Below are positions 44,961-57,075 of a DNA stretch of 64,000 nt, in pieces. Each line of letters starts with the position of its first letter. Position 1 is the first letter of the stretch. Location: the NCBI RefSeq assembly GCF_933775445.1, contig NC_065877.1, positions 30,504,001 through 30,568,000 on the forward strand, in the 5' to 3' direction. Made by a program: the position numbers and the translations under genes. The notes beneath the pieces are model-generated. The model did no database searches, was not told the DNA's origin, and saw only the letters and a list, made by a program, of their open reading frames with translations. This DNA comes from Argentina anserina (lineage: Eukaryota > Streptophyta > Magnoliopsida > Rosales > Rosaceae).

Positions 44961-46575
44961 AAGGTAATTTTGGTACCACAATGTTTATCTATGGTCTTTA
45001 AGAAACTATGTTAGTAAACTTATGGACTATTTATGTATGGTTTATAATTTTGAATAACAGATAGGAAAAGTTTCATATTCTGAGAAATGAGAATAATGTA
45101 GCTAGTCTTTGTTTGTACCATATGGTCCAAATTGGATAATTGGCATGAAACTTCTAGCCTAATAACCATCATGATGATATCATTTACAGTCGTGTGCTCT
45201 TGTGATGTGTGGTTAAAAAGTATTCCTTCTTCCTTATATTCAACTCATTTCTCTCTTCTATTCGACTTGAGCTGTTAAACCTGGTAACAAGTGGTATTAT
45301 AATCTACCTGTCTTTCTGATTATCTTCAAGAAGGTTTGGGAGAGAAAAGTAATCCGTATATATCTAACTATTTGCTGGCTATGATGAAAAATATAATCTA
45401 AAGGTGAGCTAAATTAAGAAAATCTGCATGAATGAACAAATAAGGATATTAGTGTGTGTGTTTGTCAAAGGAGCAAGTTAAAAGGCTCTCATATGACTTG
45501 ATTAATAAGAATCTCCAAGAGGATAAGTTGGAAAAGAAAAAAGGAAGTTTTGGTACGATATTTAGAATTTGGGAAGTGCTTTCCCTGCTCTGTTGGAATT
45601 AGTCTGCATATACTGTTTCACTTAATTTGATTTATGAATGGCTGAACCATTCTCCAGTTAGCCGATAGCTATATGAAACTGGGAAGAAATTTAAGTGATC
45701 AATCATGTAAATTCCCCATGTTTAAAGAGTAGATTGAATGTATAATTAGTGACTGAATATATTCAAAACCACAAGATGAGTCTGTTTCCTTGTCTTGCCA
45801 TTCTTTTGCTCTATATCAAATTTTGGTTTCAGGGTAGCTGTCACTGGAAAAAAATAAACTGAAAGCATATAAATAGTGGAAGAAAAGTGATAGTAGTTAA
45901 CGATTTGTGCTGACCTTTATCGTTGTTATGTTCAATTTTGAGATTGTCCAGGAGGCAAGCATCGTTATGAAGCTGTCGAAACTTCAGGTGAAGCAGCTTG
46001 CCATTTGTGGAGTTTGTAGAAAGGATGCCATGTGGGAACCATCTCATTGTTTAGGGTTAAATTTAGTAAAAGTGGATATGGTTGTGAGATGAAGAACAAG
46101 CATGAGCGTCAGTTTTTCTTTTTCTTTCAGAACATGTAAATATTATTCCAATATAAGGCAACCACTGGATTCACTATCCTGGTTGGCATCTCTTCAGCAG
46201 TCGGGCACTTTGAGATTTGAGATTGCCATTATTGCCACTTACCAACTGGATTTCTACTGTAAACCCCAGCCAACTTGAAGTGAACCCTTTTGTGAAAGGC
46301 GCAAGGGGAAAGCAGCTTGAATTCTTCGTAATTTATAATTGACAAACTTTATTTCAGATGGAAGTAGAACATCTACAAGGAAAGTATCTGAGGTCTCTTC
46401 CTCTAATTACATTGTAGTACCGTGAAATATACATTGCATGATCAGAAGACAGAACCCTCAAAGTAGACTTGCTAAGTTGCTTTGGCCGAAGAGAGCATCG
46501 TAGTTCTCTCGGCCTGGTAACTAGTAAAAAAGAGCCTTCTTGGTCGGCAAAATTGAACAGGTGGAAAACTGGAGC
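44961..46575. other. Convergent intergenic region (PHD-Myb gene / AGPase)
   Basis: AT-rich sequence holding the two 3' regions. An open frame at 45907-46092 (+) follows a tccag acceptor-like site and could be part of an untranslated or alternative exon. Its translation shows no known domain, so it is not called. Confidence 0.4.
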
Positions 46576-49439
46576 TTAGATTACAGTTCCACTAGGAATC
46601 AAGGCATCCTTGATCACTGTGACAATCCCGCTTTTGATGAAATATCCATCCGGTTCTCTGGCTGTTTCTTGCACATTGTCAATGTTGATAATCTGCAATT
46701 AACATATACAAGTTCAGTAGGAGAGAATGCATAATGTCTAAACGACAGCAAAGACAATGCAGTCGAAATTTTAAGGAACAACTCGAAGGTAGAACATGAA
46801 TTCATTTTAATCAAATAGACACTAACTTGCAGAAAAGTCCCTTTTCCTATGTTTCTCACTGTTAACTCTTTGTTATTTTCTTTATGAGCACCAACTTTCC
46901 CGACTTAAAAAAACCATCATTGAGAAGGCACAAGATCTTGATGGAGTTTCGATTCCATTTTGGAAAGATGTAAGAGCAAAACTGATACTTTAGACTAGGT
47001 AGTAAGTCTAACCTTCACATTGTCCCCAATCCGAGCATTCTTATCAATTATAGCTCTCTTAATGTGAGAATTCTTTCCAATACCAATTGAAACACCGCCT
47101 TTTTGAGCCAAAAACCTCTTTTCAGCATCCGTCTGGCCAATCATAATAACTGTATCAGTTAAATCCGTGCAACCCACATATATGTTAAGCTGCTGAACCC
47201 ACATATTATAAGGAAATGTCGTTTCTTCTCCTTAAAATCTGTGGGTTACATATTCCATCTACAAAAGGATTTACCTCATAGTAGTCTGCCCCCATCAATA
47301 ATGTGTCTTCAATGATAGCACCTTCCGCTATGCAAGAACGAAGCCCAACAACAGAATGGTGAATTTTACAGTTCTGTATTAAGCAAAACATAAAAAGAGT
47401 GTGTTAATGATCTCTGTGGGAATACTGTAATGATCTCTATCACAGTATTAATGATATGATGTAGATGTGAATTTCTTTGACAACAAAGAGAACTATGGGA
47501 CTATTGCATTGACACATGTTGGTACAATGCTAAATTTCACTACCACAAACTTACCTTTATCACGCAACCTTCGCCAATAACACTATCTGTGACATCAGCA
47601 TCAAGCATTTTGGATGGGGGCAGATACCGAGGTTGGGTGTAGATTGGGGATGAACGATCGTAGAAGCTACAATGTAAAGTTAGGAATTAGGCAAATCGAT
47701 AGCAATGTGAACGCAGAACTTGTTAAAACAGAGCAGAAACTCCCAAGCAGTTTTGAGAATAAGGTACCTGAAATCAGGAATGGGCTTTTTAGTTATCCCC
47801 AGATTAGCATTATAGAAAGCTTCAATGGTACCAATGTCTTCCCAGTAGCCGTCATATAGATAAGCTTGAACCTGTTACAACAAACAATTAGTAGCCTGAG
47901 TGCTGGAAACTGAGAAACTAAACAGCAGGGGAGAAACTGATGGCAACACCAGGAAACTTTTCAGTAAGCCATATGGCATCATTGCACTAATGCTTCCCTA
48001 GAAAGAAATACATTTTCATTCTCTGAACTAGAAACAGAGATCTTCGAAACCAACTAGTAACTAGTTTATTGCTATTGTAATTCGAAACCAAAACGTACTC
48101 TCAAGCCAATGGAAGTTGCACCAGGAATGACTTCACTCCCAAAATCATTTGCTGCAGGAAACTTCTCTCGGAGCAGATCTAACATCACATTTTTGCTCAC
48201 AACATATATACCCATACTGGCAATATACGGCATCTCTTTAGCTCTTTCATCATCAAGACCCAATATGGTTGTATCTACCTACACCAAAACAAAAACAAAA
48301 TAATTTTGCTATCACTGACAAGGCCAAAACCACATGGGATCATGCTCACAATTAAACAAATAATCAACATATCATCGAACGAAAAAACTAAAGAAAATTC
48401 CGAAAGTGGGTGTCCCACCTTCATGGCTTTGAGTTGCTCCCCTTTAGGCTTCTCAGCAAACTCGATAATGCGTCCCTCATCATCAATCTTCATCAAACCA
48501 AAGGCGGTAGCGCGCTTCTCATCCATGGGCAGAGCAGCCACGGTGATATCCGCATCAGTTTCTCTATGAGCTTGGATGAACCTCTCATAGTCCATCCTGT
48601 ACAAATGATCCCCGGCAAGAACCAAAAACTCCAACACATTGTGCTCTTCAAACAACCACAAATACTGCCTCACAGCATCCGCAGTACCCTAGCAAAAACC
48701 CACAACCAAATCAAACCTGGAAAACAAATAAAATCCAACACCGAGAAAACACCACAAGAACAGAACATTAAGAATGACCTGGAACCAGTTGGGATTCTCG
48801 GGGCTCTGCTGGGCCGCAAGAACCTCAACAAAGCCTTCGTTCTTGTACCCTCCCATGTTGCTGGCGTAAGCACGGGACAGGTGGCGATTGAGAGAAGCCG
48901 AATTGAACTGCGTCAGCACGTAGATCTTGGAAACATTACTGTTGAGGCAATTGCTGACCGGAATATCAATCAGCCTGTAATTCGCTCCCAATGGAACAGC
49001 CGGCTTCGCACGCTTCTTGGTCAGCGGGTACAGCCTCGTCCCCGCTCCACCTCCCAGTATAATCCCCAACACACTCTACCAAAATCCCAACATCAACGTT
49101 ATCATCATTTCACAACAAAAAAGGCCAACAGAAAAAAAATGTGAAAGGGAGAAGAATCCCACTCACTCTGCTGGCGTCGGGATCAAGACATGTCTGCGAG
49201 TTTTTAGAATCCGAAACGGCTTTCGGAGACACCACAAGTGGGGCCCTCTTCGTGGGACAGCTAGTAGTCCTCAAGGCCTGCGTCGTCGGGAGTTTGGCGC
49301 CGGAGAGATGGGAGCCGCTGAAGGACAGGCCTTTAGCTAAAGCCGGGTTCTTTAGCTGGGTTTGATTCGTGGCACAGGTAGAAGATGGGGACAATCTCAA
49401 GGTTGGAACCCCGTTCGCTGCCATTGATGAGGAAGCCAT
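46576..49439 (-). CDS. APS1: ADP-glucose pyrophosphorylase small (catalytic) subunit
   Basis: This plastid enzyme makes ADP-glucose from glucose-1-phosphate and ATP, the committed step of starch synthesis, as part of a heterotetramer with large subunits. Nine exons (49167-49439, 48779-49075, 48419-48688, 48099-48278, 47768-47871, 47555-47666, 47275-47373, 47013-47132, 46576-46692) give 523 residues in frame; Arabidopsis APS1 has 520. Residues 1 to about 75 are a Ser/Thr-rich chloroplast transit peptide. The nucleotidyltransferase loop [12 protein letters not shown] is at 99-110. [26 protein letters not shown] and [14 protein letters not shown] are the conserved catalytic and sugar-phosphate segments. 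The C-terminal part ([15 protein letters not shown]...) is the left-handed beta-helix. The ending SGTVI is typical of small subunits. The start is the ATG opening the transit peptide; in-frame upstream codons carry no better start. Confidence 0.96.
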
Positions 49440-50663
49440 GGAAGAAATTGCAGAGAGAGAGAGAGAGAGTGAGAGTGTTTTGCAGTGGGAAGTCTCAGCT
49501 TTGATGAGAGTTTTGGACACTCTCTGCCCTCGGGAGGGTGAGCATGGACGGTGGGGAGGAGGGGTAGTTTTGACATATGGGGAAGTAGAGGGATTAGCCA
49601 TGTGATTAACAGATTAATAATAGAAGTAATTAAACGGAAGGGAAGGAGAGCCAAAAAATGATATCGCAAATCCCGAAAGGGTTAAGAATAAGTGGATGGC
49701 ATTTCACGTCAGAGAGGTATGGAAAATGGATTGGTCACATGTCACATGTCACATGTGGCATGTGAAGTGTTTTGGTCTTAGATTTTGTGTCACACAGCTT
49801 TGCCTTTTTGACACCGTTAGTTTTCCTTCTTCTATTTATTGAAGAAGAATATACTAGGGTTTATAATATAATAAGCTTTGGGGAACAGTTCTTGCGTGAC
49901 AAGAAGACAAAGGTGGATACTCCGGGCAATTGTTAATGATATCACTTTGATCATGGTCAGTAGTAATGAATATGGGAACATGTCGAATCAGCTAGTATGG
50001 ACACATGAACGATTATCATCCGTTGATGTAGTTTTCGAAGGGTTAGTTTTACATCTAACTATGAATCAGTGTTCTTTCATGTTTCAACGGTTGACAATCG
50101 TTTCAGCAACCTAGAGATGATATCAACTTGCATAGAAAGGGAAACCAAATGATGCAATGCATACAATTTTCTGCATGGAACGATTTTAAATCACATCAAT
50201 TCTTCGTGTGTGATCTTTTGTCAAGGAACATAACATATAATAGGGTAATAATGCAAATGGAGGAAAAGGAAAGGGAAATCATTTCAGGCTACAAGTTGTA
50301 GCTGCTCTAGTTCCCCAGCTCTACATACAAAACATGCTCAGGTCATGACCAGAACAGTGCTAAAATCAGGAGTACAGGAAATGAGCTACTTCATATTCTT
50401 TTGCTAGTAAAATTAGCTTTGGCCACAAAAGCTAAAAACCAGTATCTGTTCCTGTTTGGTTACCACAATGAACCCCTATTTCTAAGACAGTGGACTGCAC
50501 TAATCAAATCAAACCGAAATAAGAAAAAGGAGAGCCAAAAAAAAAAGTATATTATGGCAAAAAAAAAAAAAACATTTTCATTATGTCCATGCTCAGGTCA
50601 CAAGCTGAGACAGTAGTTGTCCACGGAATGCTTCGAGCCTTTACTGACTCAAACGACTCTGAA
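49440..50663. other. AGPase promoter and downstream flank of the next gene
   Basis: This holds the 5' leader and promoter of APS1 (minus strand). A triple GTCACAT repeat lies about 295 bp upstream of the start codon. The rest is spacer and the 3' region of the gene at 50664-52391. Open frames inside are short and have no recognised motif. Confidence 0.5.
49734..49764. promoter_or_regulatory. Triple GTCACAT repeat upstream of APS1
   Basis: GTCACAT occurs three times head to tail (49734-49754), followed by gtggcatgtg. This gives repeated CACATG/CATGTG E-box-like cores (MYC-type sites in plants). The position in the AGPase promoter makes a regulatory role possible but unproven. Confidence 0.4.
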
Positions 50664-52391
50664 TCAACCATACAATGCACGCCATGGCTCCTGTTCGTCC
50701 TTAGATTTCTTTGTTGGTTTCCATGTGATTTTGCCTCTTGAGAAGTTTACCTTACAAGTGTTTGCCAAAAGTTCCCCAATTTCATAAAGTATCTGAACAA
50801 GAATTTACATAGAATTAGATTATACAGATCAATCCAGAAAACTCAGTAACAGAACCAGAAAGAAGAGAAAAGGAACAAGGCTAAGCGCCATTTACTGTGC
50901 ACAGCAGAACCTAATTAAAACTTCGCATATAACTGGAGCAAGTTCATATAAAGAAAGATAATATTGTATCATGGCCTCAACATATAACTTGATTTTTCTC
51001 ATAACATATCACAATTTTGAAGATAAATTTCAGTCGTGTTAGCTAAAAGGTGAATAAGGAAATTTTTACCTCAAGCTCTTCTTTATCAGAAAATCTCTGA
51101 CTCTTTTGCCCAATAAGAACAACAGTTGGCAAATTCAGGACACGGACCATCTGAAGAAGGCAGGCTAGAGGTTCATGATGTATCTGTAAAGACGGTGGTG
51201 CTTTCTGAGTTCTGGTAATGATGTCTTTGCTTATGTCTGTTTCTGTACCTATCTGTATGCCATAAAGTGAATATTTGCTGTCTAACTTGGTTGCAGACTT
51301 GCTGTCCCGTTTAAGCTTGGATGATGAAACGAAAAAGGGGGCAACAATCGTGGGCATTGAGGATGATTTTTGTCCGGCTATTTGAGCCAGAACTTCATTG
51401 AAAGCACATGCTAGTATCGGTGAATCATAATATTCCATAAGCAACTGTGACACCTGAAACAAATAATTTAAGAACAGATTATAATCATTACCGATCTAAG
51501 AGGTTAAACTCTGGAAAAGAGTGACAAAACCAACAAACTTCACCATATTGGCAGAATTAGAGGCTAAGAGCGCACTTAGCTCACAGACTAACAGCTAAAG
51601 CTTCATGAATAGTGGTAAACTATCACCATCCAGTACTGTACTATTTAAACAACAACAAGCTACCTGCCCCCATAGTTATGGGCTTATGGCAGGACTTACT
51701 TCCGAAATATCAGATAAAAAGAGAACAAGATTCGCAGACAGTCACCACTGAGCTCCTACTTCTTGGAGCGTAATGTATCGAACCTACATGCTCTCTCGGG
51801 AAAATTTCCAGCCATTAAACATTCTAAATCTTACAGAGCATTCTTACTTTTAAAATCTAAGTGCATTTCATAACCAAAAAAGATTTTCATCGTTCCAAAA
51901 AAGACACATTCTAATCCCAAAGGGGCATTAATTTATCTTCCACCATTCTCACTAGAACACATTCCCTCAAAACTACAGGCCCCCATTTCTCAAAACCCAA
52001 AACTCCAACATAAAACACACAAACACATACAAGAACATGAAAGTGTCAGACCCTAAGTGTGTGATTTCAATTCGACTGAAATAGGAATAAAAGAAGAGAC
52101 CTCAAATTGACCCTGCTGATCAAGAAAGTGTCGAACTTTTCCAGACGCCTTGCAATTCTGGATCCCATAGCGCTCCAGAGAAAGCTCGAAGCTTTCCTCT
52201 CTGCAACAAAATTACAGCCCTAACTTTGAGCGATTCATATCAAAATGAATTCAATTTAAAGCTTAAAGGAAGAAGTAGAAGAGAGCTTACGTGACGAAAG
52301 CAGATGGGTTGGGGTGGAATGCATCGAAAATGGCTTGGCCGAAGCCCTCTGGGTCTCTCAAGAGAAGCACTACCTTGGGGCCTAGCTTCAT
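50664..52391 (-). CDS. Small conserved protein of unknown function
   Basis: Four exons (52291-52391, 52101-52200, 51070-51453, 50664-50792) encode 237 residues with consistent phases. It begins MKLGPKVVLLLRDPEGFGQA and ends with EPWRALYG. There is no signal peptide, transit peptide or membrane helix. A hydrophobic strand (LPTVVLIGQK) precedes a short SDKEELEILYEIGELL helix. I believe I have seen similar plant proteins, but I cannot name a domain. The mixed alpha/beta pattern would allow something like a proteasome-assembly chaperone, but this is only a thought. The start is the only ATG in exon 1 and is preceded by a CT-rich leader. Confidence 0.75.
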
Positions 52392-52763
52392 TTCGTTTCT
52401 CTGCTCTCTTCAAACTAAACGCTGCGGTTCACCTCTCTTATATACCGGGTTTTTTTTTTTTCGAGAAAAGTAAATTTATACTAGAGCATAATATTTTTTA
52501 TAATTAAATTTTGAATTATGAGAAAAAAAAGTAGGAGGTTATCTAAATCATTAGATGGTTATTGATGATAAGGTAGTTAATGGTATAGAAGAAGACGATC
52601 ACCGCATGTATATTTATTTTCATATACAACAAAGAGATCTATACAAGAAAATCCTAGTAGCGTCGTTCCCTTTTGGCCGCTCAAATACCTAGCTTGTCTA
52701 GGTTGTATTCAGATGGTGATTAACCTTACTATCCTTGATCTCTGGCTCAATTATCCCCTCTCC
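52392..52763. other. Intergenic: promoter of the 237-residue protein gene
   Basis: AT-rich sequence upstream of the minus-strand gene, with a T tract at 52450-52461. Nothing else is recognised. Confidence 0.4.
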
Positions 52764-53187
52764 ATGGAAAACCTAGACACTATCTACCACAGCTTTGCAC
52801 AACAACTCACTATTGCAAGCTAGGAAGCTTTCGACATCTCTAACATTCGTGATGATGATGACGATGCGGTAGGTTTTGGCCAAGCGTTCCTCTTGGCACG
52901 GCCGCTAGCTCTAAAGAAGGTCTCTCCATTGGACCTTCATTCGCACTTCAGGAGACTCTGGACGCTTGAAGGTTCCTTCCAAGTACAAGCCCGACCACCG
53001 AATCATCTTCTCTTTGTGTTCAATCATGGTAAAAACACCAAGAGAGTGATGAACGGGGGGCCTTGCTGCTATGGCAGGACACCGGTCGTCTTCCGAGATT
53101 ATGATGGGGTTGTTGATATCCATTTTGTTTCGATCGATCTTCTCTCCTTTTGGTTTTATTTGAAAAAATATTCCTCCAAAATTTAAG
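52764..53187 (+). pseudogene. DUF4283-type retroelement-related gene relic
   Basis: The frame from the ATG at 52764 is broken by TAG at 52821-52823 and then runs open to 53187. The open part matches the pattern of DUF4283 proteins: FLLARPLALKKVSPLDLHSH, then FRRLWTLEG.FQV, then NHLLFVFNH, RVMNGGP, RTPVVFRDYDG. It ends within the region where DUF4283 continues with an 'FWV..HGLP' motif (here LLSFWFYLKK). DUF4283 genes with CCHC zinc knuckles are linked to plant LINE-type elements. A 38-residue frame (53215-53331) just downstream may be a frame-shifted continuation. Confidence 0.65.
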
Positions 53188-53399
53188 AAACCAAATCGGA
53201 TCAAAACAACGGCCATGGTTGCTGTCAAGACTCCTCCTCAGCCAAAGAAGATCCCTGGTGATCAAGTTCTTACATACTTGTATGCTGGTGCCCCTCCTAC
53301 CCCTAAAAAGGTGGTAGCATGTGGTGTGTAGAGGCATTCCTTTGACTTTTGTGTTTGCGATCTGAATGAAATTATTCATCATCTTCAAAAATAAGGTAG

Positions 53400-54420
53400 G
53401 TAATGGGTTAAAAAATAGGTTTTTTTATCATAATGTCCTTTAATTATTTAAAATTAATATAAGATTTAGAGGTGTTGTTGTATTTCATATGCATTTTAGT
53501 TGACAAACCTATTTACGTTATAAGAGTATAGATAATAATAAAAACCAATATTATAAACCAAGGGAGATCACAGTGGTGCAAGAACTTCTACACAACACTC
53601 TCAATCATATACTAATATCTCTAATCTGTAATACTATAAAACGGCACCAAAAACATTTCACTAAATTGTGAACTTCCAAATATACCCAATTATTACCTTT
53701 ATTGACAAACAAACTATTAAGGGTATTAGGGTCAAAACTTAAATATATTATTGAGATAGATTATTTCTTCTCAGGTTTTAACTATTCACTTTTTCACGTT
53801 GATAACTTTCTCACACCCATAGGGTGTGGACAGTTTATAGTACCAATAAAAGGTTCACATGTCACGTAACCTATTCCAGAAGCATCTGATACCACCTCAT
53901 AACCAATCTCAAGAAGAAAACTGTTTACAAAGCACTATATGCCCAAACCGTCGGCGTATATGCCAAAGACAACCCTCATTATTATATTGGTAAAAAGAAT
54001 AAACCGACAGTCAAATAGTCCCTAAAATGATACCATGGCCAAGACACATACTACGACACAACCGGCCACACACCACCATAGCAACCCAAAACGCTTGCCC
54101 AAAAAGAAGGGGCAAACAAACCACCAACCCCTATTAAAATTCTAAACCATTGCAAGCAAAAAAGGAGAACAAAAAGAACAAAATTAAACCTAAGCACCTA
54201 TACCTAGGCCAACAACGAGGCCTAAATAAGAAAATGCACCACCAAAGAACCCGGCCCAAAGACTAACCAGTTCCTTGCATGCCATTCAGCCCTTGCTACC
54301 AACGTCTGCCGCCATCTGCAGTGCCCCAGTGACCATAAGCAATTGAGTGTCACACTCAAACATAAGCTGCAAACATACCACCCTGTGCAAGTATGATATA
54401 TCAGGTCTATTTCTTATTTT
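53400..54420. repeat. Interspersed repeat, copy A
   Basis: The part from about 53550 to 54300 is homologous to 55675-56280 in the same orientation. Matching blocks include attccagaa..tgatacca, aacc..ctcaagaagaaaac, cc..cggc.tat.tgc..agacaac and atagtcc...aatgat. Both copies are C- and A-rich on the + strand and lack open frames. They are probably 3' or 5' parts of a retroelement read in antisense. The class is not proven. Confidence 0.55.
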
Positions 54421-54422
54421 CT

Positions 54423-54518
54423 TTTTATGTTCGACAAATTCAGATATTACAAAATATGTAGTTCAAGTGCTTTTATGTTCGACAAATTCAGATATTACAA
54501 AATATGTAGTTCAAGTGC
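54423..54518. repeat. 48-bp tandem duplication
   Basis: The segment 54423-54470 (starts ttttatgttcgacaaattca) is repeated at 54471-54518 with no visible difference, so it is recent. Confidence 0.9.
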
Positions 54519-54689
54519 CATCAACAAAGTAGTGGTATCGTTCGAATTCTATTTGTGATATTTGCCATTTTCTTATTATAATTCTTTCCAAAAAATTTCT
54601 TTACTTCCACAAAGTATCTATTATAAAAAATGAATGAAATAAAGTCAAAAAACTAAGTCGGCCAGACAACTTGCTAGTCCCGCTGAAAG

Positions 54690-54815
54690 TCTGTCTAATC
54701 TTGCTAAGAAACCGCCTAAGCGGCTGACTAAATCCAAAATTGCTCAAAAGCCCATTCTCCCCTTGTCTCTGGCGCTTAGCACCTAGGCCGGTTAGATGAT
54801 CGATTATTAGAACAT
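54690..54815. mobile_element. Second copy of the foldback element family
   Basis: The reverse complement of the right side reads gttctaataat...ggcctaggtgc. This matches the left end of the element at 605-736 (gttctaaaaat...gcctaggtgc). The left side has accgcctaagcggctgacta. It is diverged, with no target duplication seen. Confidence 0.4.
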
Positions 54816-54819
54816 CGTA

Positions 54820-55670
54820 ATCCTCATCCTAGACCACTAAAATGGGTCACATATTGAAATTCGAGAAATTTTGAAGAATGACCCATTTATGGTCTTCAAA
54901 TTGATTTTTGACCATGTTTTTGTAAATAAAACTGTAAAATAACCCTATAGACAGATACAATGTCATTACTATCCTTCTAAAACCCTAGCTAGCTATCTAT
55001 TCTACCATTTAATCTAATTAGATCTCCAAAATTGATCACATGTTTCTGAAACAAAACAAAACGCTTCAGTGGCAGAAGACCTCTCTCTTATTCTTATTTT
55101 ATGAAACTCTACTCACTAGGTCGTTTACTTGTTCCAACCTATCGATGTGAATACTAAAAGATTTTGTCAATCACAATGCTCTAATTTTGTTTCAAGAATG
55201 TTTTTGAAAGGTTTTTGTTTCTAGATATATAAGGATCATGTTGCTTGCTTGTTAGCCTGATCATCTGCATATAGCCATGTTTTTGAGCTACGTTTCTCTA
55301 GAGCAGGGTTAGTTACCTTCAATATTCAATCATGTTTTGATTTTTGAGAGAGCAATCTCATTTAAAGAATACTGCGACTGGAATCAGTATGTGTTGAATC
55401 TTTAATTTGAATTGGAAGTCTTCAAAGTTATTAGCAAGTGAAACTCTCGTCATCTAAAAAGGACTTAGCTCGATCATTAGATACTGGGTGAGATTCAAAG
55501 ATTTTGTTTGAAATAGTGTGAGAAATATTGTCAACCATATATACTTTGACCCAACATAGCTAGATGTTTGTGACTGATCTATGGAACATTGTATAGTGAG
55601 CATGATCATATATTGTACATAAACAAGTGCACAACTGCCAATTTCTTGTTGACACTTTTTTTTAAGAAAA
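54820..55670. other. AT-rich intergenic DNA
   Basis: I see no gene or defined repeat. The minus-strand open frame at 55454-55690 has no recognisable motif. Confidence 0.4.
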
Positions 55671-55674
55671 GGAG

Positions 55675-56720
55675 AACTATATTGCACCAAAAATATTACA
55701 ATTACACCAAGGGGATCACTCGGTGGTGGATTTGATTCCCCACATTCATCCCTACCACAATGTTAATCACATGACTATTGCAAGAAGTAATAGACATGAG
55801 CCAAAAATGCCAAATCCTAAAAAATCCAAATGATTCCAGAAATAGTTGATACCAACTCGCTGCCAACCTCAAGAAGAAAACACTTTAATAGCATCACATA
55901 CCAAAACCTCCGGCATATTTGCAGAGACAACATTCACATTACATTGACACCCAGATAGAACCGACATTTAGATAGTCCTTGGAAATGACATGCACCATAA
56001 TCATGGCTCACCTAACGACACGACCAACATCCTACCAACTAACAACCTAAACCCTCACACAAAGGAGGGACGAAAAAAACTAGAGAAAAACCTAAATAAG
56101 GATGAAAAACAGGTAAAGGCCAACAAGACCCCAACCCACCTAATCTAGATGACCCATTCTAGGCCAAATTGAACCCAGGCCCACCTCCAAAGACCTCAAA
56201 GGACCACCAGCCATAGAGAACGCCGACATGCTACCTCTGCCTGATCACAACGCCGCCGCCTCGCTGACAATGCCAACCACCGTCCTAGAAACTACTACAT
56301 ATGCCCGTGGCGGCGTGATGACACACCCTTCAAGAAATCACACCAAGCAACATAACAACAAATTGAGAACCAACCCGGGTTGAAACACCCAAGTTCATAA
56401 CGCCATTGCTTCCCTATCTCCAACCTCCACAACATCGTCATCATTGCACCGCAACGAGGCCCAACCAGCATCTCCAGAACGATACCAACACCATCACCAA
56501 CGAACAATGCCGCTGCAACCATTGAGAAGCACCACCCAAGCCACACCCTATAGCCGACAACCTCTCTCGATCCACGTCCACCACCATCCACGACCCAAGC
56601 TAGGCCACCTGTTGACCCACCGCTCCGCCCGTCTGACGGCAGCGTCATTGGACGCACCGTCGGAGGGAAACAATTTTCCCAAAACCCTAACCTATCCGGT
56701 AATAGTGGAGTGATTAGAGA
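55675..56720. repeat. Interspersed repeat, copy B, and adjoining GC-rich relic
   Basis: 55675-56280 is homologous to copy A at 53550-54300. The adjoining 56280-56700 is C-rich on the + strand and gives a 120-residue frame on the minus strand (56295-56657) rich in Gly, Met and Trp. I take it as decayed retroelement sequence of the DUF4283/LINE kind rather than a gene. Poly-adenine or TSD ends could not be placed. Confidence 0.45.
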
Positions 56721-57075
56721 CCCTAATAGAAGACTTAACTTTCAAAACATGACATATTGTTCATGACACATTCCATCAATAATGATTCAAGAAATAACTT
56801 ACTGTTAAGGGTAAGTAAGACTTTTCGTATGTATTATGGTTATTTTTCAATAATTTGATAAAATGGTTAAAAGTCAATTTAGAAGCAAAAAAAAAGGTCA
56901 TTCTTCAAAATTTCTCTTGAAATTAATTAATTTGCAGTAACATTTTATTATATAAAACAGATGATACATGAATGATAATTTACAATTCACGAGAGTTGAG
57001 ATTGACCGTTGTATGTTCGATCTCTTGTATTGCTAGCTATTGCTAAAGAAAAACCTGTGAGAATGTCCAGACCCC

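Noticed and set aside
45907..46092. Possible extra exon downstream of the PHD-Myb gene
   Set aside because: The main frame already ends in a stop after the complete Myb domain. There is no domain or phase evidence for an added exon.
49110..49669. Upstream extension of the AGPase first exon and overlapping frames
   Set aside because: The extension has no ATG in good context before the typical [10 protein letters not shown] transit-peptide start. The other frames overlap this exon.
56295..56657. 120-residue Gly/Met/Trp-rich minus frame
   Set aside because: It lies in decayed repeat sequence homologous to other repeat copies, with composition unlike neighbouring genes.
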